Origin: UBA8337 sp965662725
GTDB taxonomy: Bacteria > Pseudomonadota > Alphaproteobacteria > RS24
Assembly: GCA_965662725.1 (NCBI GenBank)
Contig: CBFIIT010000013.1
Span: 1 to 34,977, forward strand
Reading direction: 5' to 3'
DNA: 34,977 nucleotides
Shown here: positions 24,163 through 30,736 of the stretch, piece by piece
Numbering within the stretch: position 1 is the stretch's first letter
Layout: each line of letters opens with the position of its first letter
Notes under the pieces: generated by a model
Databases searched by the model: none
Seen by the model: only the letters and a program-made list of their open reading frames with translations
What the model was told of the DNA's origin: nothing
Position numbers and translations under genes: made by a program

Positions 24163-24855
24163 ATGCGTATTTTGTTAGTGGAAGACGATATACTGCTCGC
24201 ACAAAGCCTGGTTGAACGTTTGGAAGATGAAGGCTTTCACGTCGATGAAGCCGATCGTGGCGAAGACGGGCTGGAACTGGCCGACTTATATGAATATCAA
24301 GTAATGATTTTGGACCTTGGCCTGCCCGATATGCGCGGCGATGAGGTTTTGATGAATTTACGGAGTAAAAATGAACATTTGCCGGTTTTGGTATTGTCAG
24401 GCGAAGCGGATGTTGAAGCGCGCTTGGCTTGCTTGAATGCCGGTGCCGATGATTATCTGACCAAGCCGTTCAATATGGCCGAATTGGTTGCTCGTTTGCA
24501 GGCTTTGGTGCGCCGCGCCAATGGTCACGCCCATAATGTGCTGCAATTTGGCGAAGTATCGCTTGATTTGACTTCGCGCGATGTACGGGTCGGCGAGACG
24601 CGGGTCGATTTGACCGCCAAGGAATATCAAATGTTTGAATTAATGTGCCTGCGCAAGGGCGGCATCGTTTCAAAAGAGAGCTTTCTCGACCATCTTTATG
24701 GCGGCATGGATGAACCTGAGATGAAAATCATCGATGTGTTTATCTGCAAGCTACGGAAGAAAATTGAAGCGGCCGGGGCCCGCCAACCGCTGATTGAGAC
24801 GGTCTGGGGACGCGGTTATCGGGTTGATATTCCGGCACAGGAATGTAGCGCCTAG
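24163..24855 (+). CDS. ctrA: CtrA-family response regulator (OmpR/PhoB-type DNA-binding)
   Basis: This 230-residue two-component regulator has a receiver domain (1-118, phospho-acceptor Asp51 in MILDLGLPD, Lys in TKPF) and a winged-helix domain (about 125-225). The DNA-binding part is close to Caulobacter CtrA: AKEYQMFEL, LYGGMDEPEMKIIDVFIC and TVWGRGYRVD are shared or nearly so. CtrA is the master cell-cycle regulator of alphaproteobacteria. The receiver is less similar (for instance RLACLNAGADDYLTKPF), so this could be the CtrA ortholog of a divergent lineage or a paralog. ACGGAG precedes the ATG. No histidine kinase or phosphotransferase is nearby, as expected for CtrA. Confidence 0.85.
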   Translation: MRILLVEDDILLAQSLVERLEDEGFHVDEADRGEDGLELADLYEYQVMILDLGLPDMRGDEVLMNLRSKNEHLPVLVLSGEADVEARLACLNAGADDYLTKPFNMAELVARLQALVRRANGHAHNVLQFGEVSLDLTSRDVRVGETRVDLTAKEYQMFELMCLRKGGIVSKESFLDHLYGGMDEPEMKIIDVFICKLRKKIEAAGARQPLIETVWGRGYRVDIPAQECSA

Positions 24856-24909
24856 CCAAAAGCGGGTCGGCAGTTTGGACTTATAGCGCGCCTGTGATAT
24901 GCACGGGCG

Positions 24910-25749
24910 ATGACAAAAGCCCATAAAAAAGCCGATTTCGACCCCCATGCGCCGCATATTATGCACGGCCTCTGCCAAATGGCGTTAGATGCCGGTGCCC
25001 TGATTATGCACCATTATCGCAATGGGGTGGCGGAAGAGACGAAAGCCGATAAATCTCCCGTCACCCAGGCTGATCGCGACGCTGAGACGCTTTTGGAAAA
25101 AGCTCTAGCCGCGTTAGCGCCTGATATTCAGGTGATTGGCGAAGAGGCTTGCGCTGAAACCGTACCGACCGATTTGGACGAGATGTTCTTTTTGCTCGAC
25201 CCGTTGGACGGCACACGCGACTTTGTTGCCAAGCGCGATAATTTCACCGTCAATATTGGCCTTATTCGCAGCCAATATCCGATTGCCGGAGTGATTTATG
25301 CGCCGGTGCATGAACAGCTTTATTTCAGTGGTACAGATGCTGCTTATAAGCTGGAGATTGCCCCCAATGGCGCGCTGGATATTACCAAAGCACAAAAATT
25401 ACGTACCGAAAAAGCCGACCCGAACGGCTTGACGGTGATTGCCAGCCGCTCGCATCGCGGTGAAAAAACCGATCAAATGATTGCCAGCCTCAATGTGCGC
25501 AAAACCATTGCCACCGCTTCGTCTTATAAATTTTGCTTACTGGCGGAAGGCACGGCTGATTTTTATCCGCGCTATGGCCGCACAATGGAATGGGACACAG
25601 CCGCAGGACAGGCAATTTTAGAAGCTGCAGGCGGCATCGTAACAACCGAAGACGGCACACGTTTTCATTATGGCAAGTTGGCACGCGGCCTCGATAACCC
25701 ATCTTTCATTGCGGCAGCGGCCGATAACTGGCAGGATGCCTTGAAATAG
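24910..25749 (+). CDS. cysQ: 3'(2'),5'-bisphosphate nucleotidase CysQ (inositol monophosphatase family)
   Basis: This 279-residue Mg2+-dependent phosphatase most likely removes the 3'-phosphate from PAP, a by-product of sulfate assimilation. The metal-binding signature DPLDGTRDF starts at 97, preceded by GEEAC at 77 and followed by EWDTAAGQAILEAAGG near 220. The LDGTRDF(V/I) variant and KADKSPVTQAD are characteristic of CysQ rather than SuhB-type inositol monophosphatases. It lies 24 bp upstream of eipA on the same strand. The link to eipA is positional only. Confidence 0.9.
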   Translation: MTKAHKKADFDPHAPHIMHGLCQMALDAGALIMHHYRNGVAEETKADKSPVTQADRDAETLLEKALAALAPDIQVIGEEACAETVPTDLDEMFFLLDPLDGTRDFVAKRDNFTVNIGLIRSQYPIAGVIYAPVHEQLYFSGTDAAYKLEIAPNGALDITKAQKLRTEKADPNGLTVIASRSHRGEKTDQMIASLNVRKTIATASSYKFCLLAEGTADFYPRYGRTMEWDTAAGQAILEAAGGIVTTEDGTRFHYGKLARGLDNPSFIAAAADNWQDALK

Positions 25750-25772
25750 GGACAAAAACGGGGGCAGAAGCG

Positions 25773-26348
25773 ATGAACCTGAAGCAGCTTTTTGCAGCTT
25801 TTTGGCTGATTTTTGCCTTCGCCTTGCCTGCTTCGGCGCAAACCGATAAGCCCGCCGGTAAAATTGAAGACTTCTCCGAAAACGCGCTGATTATCGCCTC
25901 CGCCAAATATCTTGGCGCGACAGCGGAAAGCATGGGCGAGATTATTGACCGCGTCTTCAGCCGCTATGGCACGCCCAGCGCGGTTATTCGCGGTGAGGAA
26001 ATATCCGTCTCAGCGATGATTGGCGCACGCTATGGGCGCGGCACTTTGCTGTTTCCCGATGGCCGCGAATATCCGATTTTCTGGCGCGGCCCGTCAGCCG
26101 GTGTCGATATGGGCGCGGCCGGCAATAAAAGCTTCTCACTGGTCTATAATGTCGACAAGCCGGAGGATTTATATAAACGCTTTGCCGGTGTCGACGGCTC
26201 GCTGGTAGCGATTGGCGGTGTCGGCTTTAATTATTTGCAGCGTGGTAATATCATCATCGCCCCGATGCGCGTCGGTGTCGGCTATCAAATCGGCGTCAGT
26301 GTCGGCTATTTGAAATTCGACGATGAAACCGGCTGGATGCCGTTTTAA
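25773..26348 (+). CDS. EipA-like envelope protein (DUF1134)
   Basis: This 191-residue protein has a signal peptide cleaved after ALPASA (residue 22), so it is periplasmic. The mature part matches DUF1134, whose Brucella member EipA supports envelope integrity. The shared stretches are FWRGPSAGVDMG, SFSLVYNVDKPEDLYKRF, GVDGSLVAIGGVGFNY and PMRVGVGYQIGVSVGYLKF. DUF1134 is largely restricted to alphaproteobacteria, which supports the lineage call. Its stop codon overlaps the stop of the convergent hydrolase gene by 3-4 bp. It probably forms a unit with cysQ. Confidence 0.9.
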   Translation: MNLKQLFAAFWLIFAFALPASAQTDKPAGKIEDFSENALIIASAKYLGATAESMGEIIDRVFSRYGTPSAVIRGEEISVSAMIGARYGRGTLLFPDGREYPIFWRGPSAGVDMGAAGNKSFSLVYNVDKPEDLYKRFAGVDGSLVAIGGVGFNYLQRGNIIIAPMRVGVGYQIGVSVGYLKFDDETGWMPF

Positions 26349-27277
26349 TCAATCGATTTAAAAAAAGCCGTCAGCTTATCCGATAATTCTTCCGTCCGAC
26401 CGGATGAAAAGAAATGCCCGCCAGTATATTGATGAATATCGGGTGCCGCATAATGCGCCAATGCCGCTTCAACATCTTCTTTCATAATTTCCGGGTCATC
26501 CGTCGCATAGACAAATTGCGCCTTTACACCCGCCGCGCCGAGGCGTTGATGGTCGGCCATACGGTCAGACAGCGCATCACCGATAATCATATCGCGCATC
26601 ATCCGCTCCGTGCCTTTAACGGCAAACTGCCCTTTAAAATGATTGACCACACGCCGCGCTTCTTCGGTTTCTGTACCAAAGCTTTCGCCGCGCGCAATAA
26701 TTGCCGGCACACCGACCAAGCGCGCCAGTAATTTACCGACAAGCGGCAATCGCATCGCGACCAAAGCCGGGGTTACAGTGACACCGCCAATGACCGGCAC
26801 TTGATAAGCCAGTGCATGCACATAGTCACCATGCGTCGCACCAAAGCGCGCAATCACTGCGCCGCCCATGCTGACACCGAATATACGCGCTTTATCGATT
26901 GCCAAATGGTCCAGCAAATCGCGCAATTGCGTGCTCAGCATATCGATACTGAGCGAGGCCTTGGGGCGGTCGGAGAAGCCACGCCCATATTGGTCATAAA
27001 TTATCACGCGCCAACCATCGGCCAGCAAAGGCGGCACATAACCTTGATAGGCCATCGAACCGAGCGTGCCGCCATGCACGATAATGAGCGGCGGCGCATC
27101 TTTTGGCCCGTAATCCATAAAGGCGGTGACGCCATCCGATAATGTTGCCGTTTCATAGCCGCTATCAGCGCGAAACTGCGCTGCCGTCAGCGTCTCGCGG
27201 TCAGCTCGCAAATAGACTACCCCAACCAGCAGCAGCACGGCCGCGAGAATAATTAGAAAAATATTGAGAGGGCTCAT
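26345..27277 (-). CDS. Membrane-anchored alpha/beta hydrolase
   Basis: This 310-residue protein starts with a hydrophobic anchor (about 4-24, IFLIILAAVLLLVGVVYL), followed by a complete alpha/beta-hydrolase domain. It has the oxyanion HGG motif (IVHGGTLGS), the nucleophile elbow GVSMGG with the serine in place, an acid region (YATDDPE) and the late catalytic His in GGHFFSSG. The natural substrate, probably an ester or lactone, is unknown. It overlaps the end of eipA convergently. It follows the 121-aa membrane protein gene by 4 bp on the same strand and is probably in one operon with it. Confidence 0.88.
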   Translation of the reverse strand: MSPLNIFLIILAAVLLLVGVVYLRADRETLTAAQFRADSGYETATLSDGVTAFMDYGPKDAPPLIIVHGGTLGSMAYQGYVPPLLADGWRVIIYDQYGRGFSDRPKASLSIDMLSTQLRDLLDHLAIDKARIFGVSMGGAVIARFGATHGDYVHALAYQVPVIGGVTVTPALVAMRLPLVGKLLARLVGVPAIIARGESFGTETEEARRVVNHFKGQFAVKGTERMMRDMIIGDALSDRMADHQRLGAAGVKAQFVYATDDPEIMKEDVEAALAHYAAPDIHQYTGGHFFSSGRTEELSDKLTAFFKSID

Positions 27278-27281
27278 TTTA

Positions 27282-27647
27282 TTATTCCTTATTCAGCCGG
27301 ACGCGGCCTTTTTCCACTCCCTTTCTTGGGTCGAGCAAAATCAGCAGCGGTCCTTTATCATCCTTCAAGCGCAGCACAATTCGTGCATCGCCGTTTTCTA
27401 CGCTTACCAATTCAGCATCCGCCGGAATTGAAATCCGCGTCTCACCAAAGCCCGGCTTGACCGGTATCGTCTCCGGATTATTGAGGCGCGACAGCACTGT
27501 GCCGATAACCACAACCGCGCCAACCACCATAAGAACCCCCAGCCCGATAACAACAACCAAAAGCGTGCGCACATAGCGGCTATTGGGTTGCGGAATTTCC
27601 TCAGAAGAAGTTTCCGCGGCGGCCGGATTTCCTGTATCTTGAGACAT
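27282..27647 (-). CDS. Small single-pass membrane protein (DUF6476-like)
   Basis: This 121-residue protein has a polar N-terminus, one membrane helix at about 31-56 (TLLVVVIGLGVLMVVGAVVV) and a periplasmic tail with beta-strand character (RISIPADAELVSVENGD). Topology and helix pattern resemble DUF6476 proteins of alphaproteobacteria, but I am not certain. The ATG at 27647 has GGAG 8 nt upstream, located inside rluD. Its start codon overlaps the oppositely oriented start codon of rluD by two bases (CATG). The hydrolase gene follows after 4 bp. Confidence 0.7.
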   Translation of the reverse strand: MSQDTGNPAAAETSSEEIPQPNSRYVRTLLVVVIGLGVLMVVGAVVVIGTVLSRLNNPETIPVKPGFGETRISIPADAELVSVENGDARIVLRLKDDKGPLLILLDPRKGVEKGRVRLNKE

Positions 27648-28665
27648 GGTTGACACTCCAAATAATCTTCTCGCCTTCACCGTAACCTATGCGCAAAACG
27701 GCGACCGTCTGGATAAAGCCCTTGCTGCGGCGCAAAATGAAATGTCGCGCGCGCGCTTGCAAGAGCTGGTAAAGGCCGGTCATTGCACGGTTACCCGAAG
27801 GCAATCTGACACGACCATAAAAGACCCGTCATGGCGGGTCAAACAAGATGATATTGTTGCGCTGGTTTTACCGCCACCGATTGATACCAGCGTGAAGCCA
27901 CAAAACATTAAGCTGGATGTTTTATATGAGGATGATGATTTGCTGGTCGTCAATAAGCCGTCAGATATGGTGGTGCATCCGGCACCCGGCAGTCCTGATG
28001 GCACATTGGTTAATGCGCTGCTGGCGCATTGCGGTGACAGCCTGTCAGGCATTGGCGGGGAAAGACGCCCGGGCATTGTGCATAGGCTGGATAAAGACAC
28101 GAGCGGCATTATGGTGGTGGCGAAAAATGATGCGGCGCATCAGGGCTTGTCTGAGCAATTTGCCGCGCATGGCCGCGATGGGCGCATGGCGCGGATTTAT
28201 AAAGCCTTGGTATGGGGCACGCCCCTGCCCGCCACCGGCACGGTGAATGCCCCATTGATGCGCAGTGCCAATAATCGGAAAAAAATTGCCATTGCCAAAA
28301 CCGAGAACAGCGCCGCGCGCCATGCGGTGACGCATTATCGACGGCTGGAAACCTATGCCGCCAAAAACGGGCGGGGGCAAGTGAGCCTGATTGAATGCAC
28401 TTTGGAGACCGGACGGACGCATCAAATTCGGGTGCATATGGCGCATATCGGGCATCCGGTTTTAGGTGATAAATTATATGGCACCGGCATGAAAAGCCGC
28501 GCCGTGCACCTTTCAGACCCGCAAAAAGCGGCATTGGATGCGCTGGACAGGCAGGTGCTGCACGCCGCCGCTTTGGGTTTTGAGCACCCGCGCACGGGCG
28601 AAAAACACTATTATGAAGCGTCATTTCCCAAAGACCTTGAACGCCTCTTGGAAGCGATGAAATAG
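27646..28665 (+). CDS. rluD: 23S rRNA pseudouridine synthase RluD
   Basis: This 339-residue enzyme makes pseudouridines in helix 69 of 23S rRNA. An S4 RNA-binding domain (about 18-75, RLDKALAAAQ and ARLQELVKAG) precedes the catalytic domain with VVNKPSDMVVHPAPG and the active-site HRLDKDTSG, Asp149 being the nucleophile. The late ETGRTHQIRVHMAHIGHP and GDKLYG stretches are typical. No other suitable start exists, so the ATG at 27646 is used, although it overlaps the start codon of the divergent gene. rpoH follows 17 bp downstream, an order seen in other alphaproteobacteria. Confidence 0.93.
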   Translation: MVDTPNNLLAFTVTYAQNGDRLDKALAAAQNEMSRARLQELVKAGHCTVTRRQSDTTIKDPSWRVKQDDIVALVLPPPIDTSVKPQNIKLDVLYEDDDLLVVNKPSDMVVHPAPGSPDGTLVNALLAHCGDSLSGIGGERRPGIVHRLDKDTSGIMVVAKNDAAHQGLSEQFAAHGRDGRMARIYKALVWGTPLPATGTVNAPLMRSANNRKKIAIAKTENSAARHAVTHYRRLETYAAKNGRGQVSLIECTLETGRTHQIRVHMAHIGHPVLGDKLYGTGMKSRAVHLSDPQKAALDALDRQVLHAAALGFEHPRTGEKHYYEASFPKDLERLLEAMK

Positions 28666-28676
28666 ATACCTATATA
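28648..28676 (+). promoter_or_regulatory. Candidate leaderless promoter of rpoH at the end of rluD
   Basis: TTGGAA (28648-28653) and TATATA (28671-28676) are separated by 17 bp, and the rpoH ATG begins 6 nt after the -10 box. No Shine-Dalgarno site precedes that ATG. A transcript from here would start at the rpoH start codon. Confidence 0.4.
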
Positions 28677-28682
28677 AAAACC

Positions 28683-29612
28683 ATGAGCAAAGACGCGCCC
28701 GAGAAAACGACGAAAAAGTCGACCGCTTTAGCCCCGGCCCCCAATCCGGAAGGCAGCCTGTCGCGCTATCTGAATGACATTAAAAAATTTCCGATGCTGG
28801 AAGCGGATGAGGAATTTACCCTCGCCAAAGACTATGCCGAGACCGGCGATAAGGGCGCGGCGCATAAATTAGTGACCAGCCATTTGCGGCTGGTGGCAAA
28901 AATCGCCATGGGTTATCGCGGCTATGGGCTGCCGATTGGTGAAGTGATTTCGGAAGGCAATGTCGGGCTGATGCGCGCGGTGCAAAAATTTGATCCGGAT
29001 CGCGGTTTTCGCCTCGCCACTTACGCCATGTGGTGGATACGGGCGCAGATTCAGGAATATATTTTGCGCTCATGGTCGCTGGTTAAAATCGGCACCACGG
29101 CAGCGCAAAAGAAGTTGTTTTTCAATTTACGGCGGCTGAAGGGCGAGATTAACGCGATTGATGGCGGCGCGCTCAAGCCCGACCAAGTCAGTGAGATTGC
29201 CGAGCGTCTGGGCGTTGAAACCGATGAAGTGACGATGATGGAAGGCCGCATGAATGGCGGCGATGCCTCGCTGAACGCGCCGATGAGCAGCGGTGAAGAC
29301 GCAGATGGCGGCGAATGGCAAGACTGGCTGGAAGATGATGCGGCGTCGCCGGAAGTGATGGTGGCCGAAGATAGCGAGCGCGCCGCGCGGCGCAAGGTTT
29401 TGCTGGCGGCCATGCAGGGGCTGAATGAACGCGAGCGCGATATTTTAATGGCGCGCCGCCTCGCCGACCCGCCCAAAACACTGGAAGAATTATCGCAAAT
29501 TCACGATGTCAGCCGCGAGCGCATCCGCCAAATCGAAACCCGCGCCTTTGAGAAACTCAAAAAGGGTATAATGGAAAAAGCAGCCGATGATGGACTGGTT
29601 ATCGAGGGTTAA
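28683..29612 (+). CDS. rpoH: RNA polymerase heat-shock sigma factor (sigma-32)
   Basis: This 309-residue sigma-70-family factor controls heat-shock genes. Region 1.2/2 begins SLSRYLNDIKKFPML. Region 2.4 has FRLATYAMWWIRAQIQEYIL, followed by the RpoH box QKKLFFNLRRLKGE. Region 4.2 is a clear helix-turn-helix, with LEELSQIHDVSRERIRQIE. Length and all regions are standard for alphaproteobacterial RpoH. It lies 17 bp after rluD and may be read through from it as well as from its own promoter. Its stop codon overlaps the stop of the convergent islet gene by 2-4 bp. Confidence 0.95.
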   Translation: MSKDAPEKTTKKSTALAPAPNPEGSLSRYLNDIKKFPMLEADEEFTLAKDYAETGDKGAAHKLVTSHLRLVAKIAMGYRGYGLPIGEVISEGNVGLMRAVQKFDPDRGFRLATYAMWWIRAQIQEYILRSWSLVKIGTTAAQKKLFFNLRRLKGEINAIDGGALKPDQVSEIAERLGVETDEVTMMEGRMNGGDASLNAPMSSGEDADGGEWQDWLEDDAASPEVMVAEDSERAARRKVLLAAMQGLNERERDILMARRLADPPKTLEELSQIHDVSRERIRQIETRAFEKLKKGIMEKAADDGLVIEG

Positions 29613-30133
29613 AGCAAGCCTCTCATTTCCGAGAGGAATGAACGATTGCTGCCAGTAAAGTAATTGTCTTTTTCCAATTCCTTCAAATGCAGGTCGTAAG
29701 CTTTTATTGCTAACCTAAATCGGTCTTCGCCATACTTACGCATTATGTGGTTAAACATGCGCCTGCTGTCGGCGATTTTCATGCCTCGTTTAAAAACGCG
29801 ACCTGTGAGCATGGACGAATAGGCCGTTAAATACATGACGGCAGACGCGGGGTTCATTCCAATATCAGTCAGCTTTTTCTTCCCATCCTGCAAACCCATT
29901 TGACCTAAAAAGATTTTGTCGCCCAGCTTGCATGTAAGCATTGCCATTTCCGGTGTAATACCCCGCGGCTTGCCTCGCTGCGCTGTTTGGACAGTTGTAG
30001 GGGTCAGCGGTGGCGGGGGCGCCTTTCTTTCATTCAATAACCGCTCAATAACATTGGCTGGGGTGTCAAAACCAACAGCCAGCTTTTCTAGCTGGCCGTA
30101 AAGTTCCTCAGACACACGGATAACTGGAGCCAT
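29609..30133 (-). CDS. Ribbon-helix-helix-like N-domain fused to a helical domain; unknown function
   Basis: This 174-residue protein has an N-terminal 35 residues (VIRVSEELYGQLEKL, then TPANVIERLLN) that look like a ribbon-helix-helix or SeqA N-terminal DNA-binding/dimerisation unit. A proline-rich linker follows (about 37-48). The C-terminal helical domain (about 58-165) resembles, from memory, the N-terminal part of some McrA/HNH restriction proteins (MNPASAVMYLTAYSSMLTG), but no HNH or other nuclease motif is present. Codon use includes more AGA/AGG and CTA/CTT than neighbouring genes, suggesting acquired DNA. AAAGGA lies about 8 nt before the ATG. A promoter and a tandem repeat upstream suggest autoregulation. 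Confidence 0.75.
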   Translation of the reverse strand: MAPVIRVSEELYGQLEKLAVGFDTPANVIERLLNERKAPPPPLTPTTVQTAQRGKPRGITPEMAMLTCKLGDKIFLGQMGLQDGKKKLTDIGMNPASAVMYLTAYSSMLTGRVFKRGMKIADSRRMFNHIMRKYGEDRFRLAIKAYDLHLKELEKDNYFTGSNRSFLSEMRGLL

Positions 30134-30166
30134 AACGATAATCCTTTCTTGTATTCTTGATCGTCA

Positions 30167-30182
30167 GTAACAATGTAACAAT
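30167..30182 (-). promoter_or_regulatory. Tandem 8-bp repeat, candidate autoregulatory operator
   Basis: Two exact, adjacent copies of ATTGTTAC (minus strand) lie directly downstream of the -10 box and about 34 bp before the start codon of the RHH-like gene. Ribbon-helix-helix proteins commonly bind short tandem repeats at their own promoters, so this is a likely operator overlapping the transcription start. Confidence 0.5.
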
Positions 30183-30212
30183 ATTCTAGCTACTCAATAT
30201 GTGGATGTTCAA
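30183..30212 (-). promoter_or_regulatory. Candidate promoter of the RHH-like gene
   Basis: On the minus strand TTGAAC (30212-30207) and TAGAAT (30188-30183) are separated by 18 bp. The predicted start falls within the tandem ATTGTTAC repeats. Confidence 0.5.
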
Positions 30213-30371
30213 CACCCCTATTTTTCTTTATTTACTTCCATTTAAGTTATTGAAATTAACCCCCTTCCCTCGCTGGCAAGGGACTGGCAAGGTGGTTTTG
30301 TTGTAGCGCGAACGGTGCTGCAATGGGGCTTCGTAACCCCGACATAAGCGGCAGGAGAACGCCGCGCTCGG

Positions 30372-30415
30372 CTGCTTTGACTGTCATTTTTTTGAAAAAT
30401 TATGAATCAAAGCAG
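30372..30415. repeat. Hairpin with 9-bp outer and 6-bp inner arms
   Basis: CTGCTTTGA (30372-30380) pairs exactly with TCAAAGCAG (30407-30415). Inside it ATTTTT pairs with AAAAAT around TTG. The whole lies between the arms of the long-range inverted repeat and could be part of a structured RNA. Confidence 0.45.
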
Positions 30416-30425
30416 GTCTCGCACG

Positions 30426-30447
30426 GCGTTAAATTAGGGCTTAACGC
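30426..30447. repeat. 7-bp inverted repeat GCGTTAA/TTAACGC
   Basis: Exact 7-bp arms at 30426-30432 and 30441-30447 flank an 8-bp centre. It could be a hairpin loop or a palindromic protein site. The TTAA spacing is 8 bp, not the 7 bp of a CtrA box. Confidence 0.35.
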
Positions 30448-30485
30448 TTTAATAATGTAGCTGTCGGAAAATCCGTTCCTCGACC

Positions 30486-30529
30486 TTGGGTTGGGGTGGC
30501 GGTGAAATATAATACGCTTCGGTGAAATA
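30486..30529 (+). promoter_or_regulatory. Promoter-like site with direct repeats
   Basis: A consensus TATAAT at 30508-30513 has a weak TTGGGT (30486-30491) 16 bp upstream. The -10 box is flanked by two exact copies of CGGTGAAATA (30500-30509 and 30520-30529), 20 bp apart, about two helical turns. GCGGTG near the first copy and CACCGC after the second are also inverted. This could drive a short RNA ending at the terminator at 30565-30594, or the small membrane peptide. Confidence 0.4.
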
Positions 30530-30564
30530 CACCGCAGCCATTCTTATGTCTGGTTACGAACCCC

Positions 30565-30594
30565 CGGCACTCGCATCGAGCGAGTGCCGTTTTC
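30565..30594 (+). terminator. Strong intrinsic-terminator-like hairpin
   Basis: A perfect 10-bp GC-rich stem (CGGCACTCGC, 30565-30574, with GCGAGTGCCG, 30580-30589) around a 5-nt ATCGA loop is followed by TTTTC. It lies between the promoter-like site and the small membrane peptide gene. It may end a short RNA or act as an attenuator for the peptide. The stem begins at the last base of the right arm of the long-range inverted repeat, so the two structures could compete. Confidence 0.6.
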
Positions 30595-30625
30595 GCCTGT
30601 GAAACAAGAAAAAGGGGCAGTCAAA

Positions 30626-30727
30626 ATGCTCGTTACAATTTTAGTTATTCTGATGATACTCAGCCTCAGCATCGCACTGCTGAGCAATATCGTGCTGCTT
30701 ATTTGTGGCCTAAAAAAAGCACGGTAA
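30626..30727 (+). CDS. 33-residue hydrophobic membrane peptide
   Basis: The ORF is preceded by AAAAAGGGGCAG, which gives a usable ribosome site about 7-8 nt from the ATG. The peptide is one membrane helix (MLVTILVILMILSLSIALL and beyond) with a short basic end (GLKKAR). Size and layout are those of small regulatory membrane peptides or type I toxins; no homolog is recognised. A strong hairpin and a promoter-like site lie upstream. It converges with purA (9 bp between stops). The ORF is short, so the call rests on the ribosome site and the clean membrane-helix pattern. Confidence 0.5.
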   Translation: MLVTILVILMILSLSIALLSNIVLLICGLKKAR

Positions 30728-30736
30728 AGCGGTCAA

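Larger units (their letters stand above)
30325..30565. repeat. Long-range imperfect inverted repeat (24/23 nt arms) in the islet
   Basis: The arm at 30325-30348 and the arm at 30543-30565 are reverse complements over about 21 of 24 positions. The shared parts are GGGG, TTCGTAACC and GACATAAG, with one mismatch, one substitution and one single-base gap. They are 194 bp apart. The similarity weakly continues outward (GCGAA-CGG type matches), as if the right arm carried an added hairpin. Transcribed from either strand, the arms could pair across the whole region, which itself holds two smaller hairpins and a promoter-like site. Confidence 0.6.

Noticed and set aside
30256..30387. 43-codon minus-strand frame in the islet
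   Set aside because: It has no ribosome site, covers the inverted-repeat arm, and its ending (PLPAREGG) looks like a translated repeat rather than a protein.
30428..30444. TTAA-N8-TTAA resembling a CtrA-binding site
   Set aside because: CtrA boxes need 7 bp between the TTAA halves; here there are 8, and the symmetry is explained by the hairpin arms.
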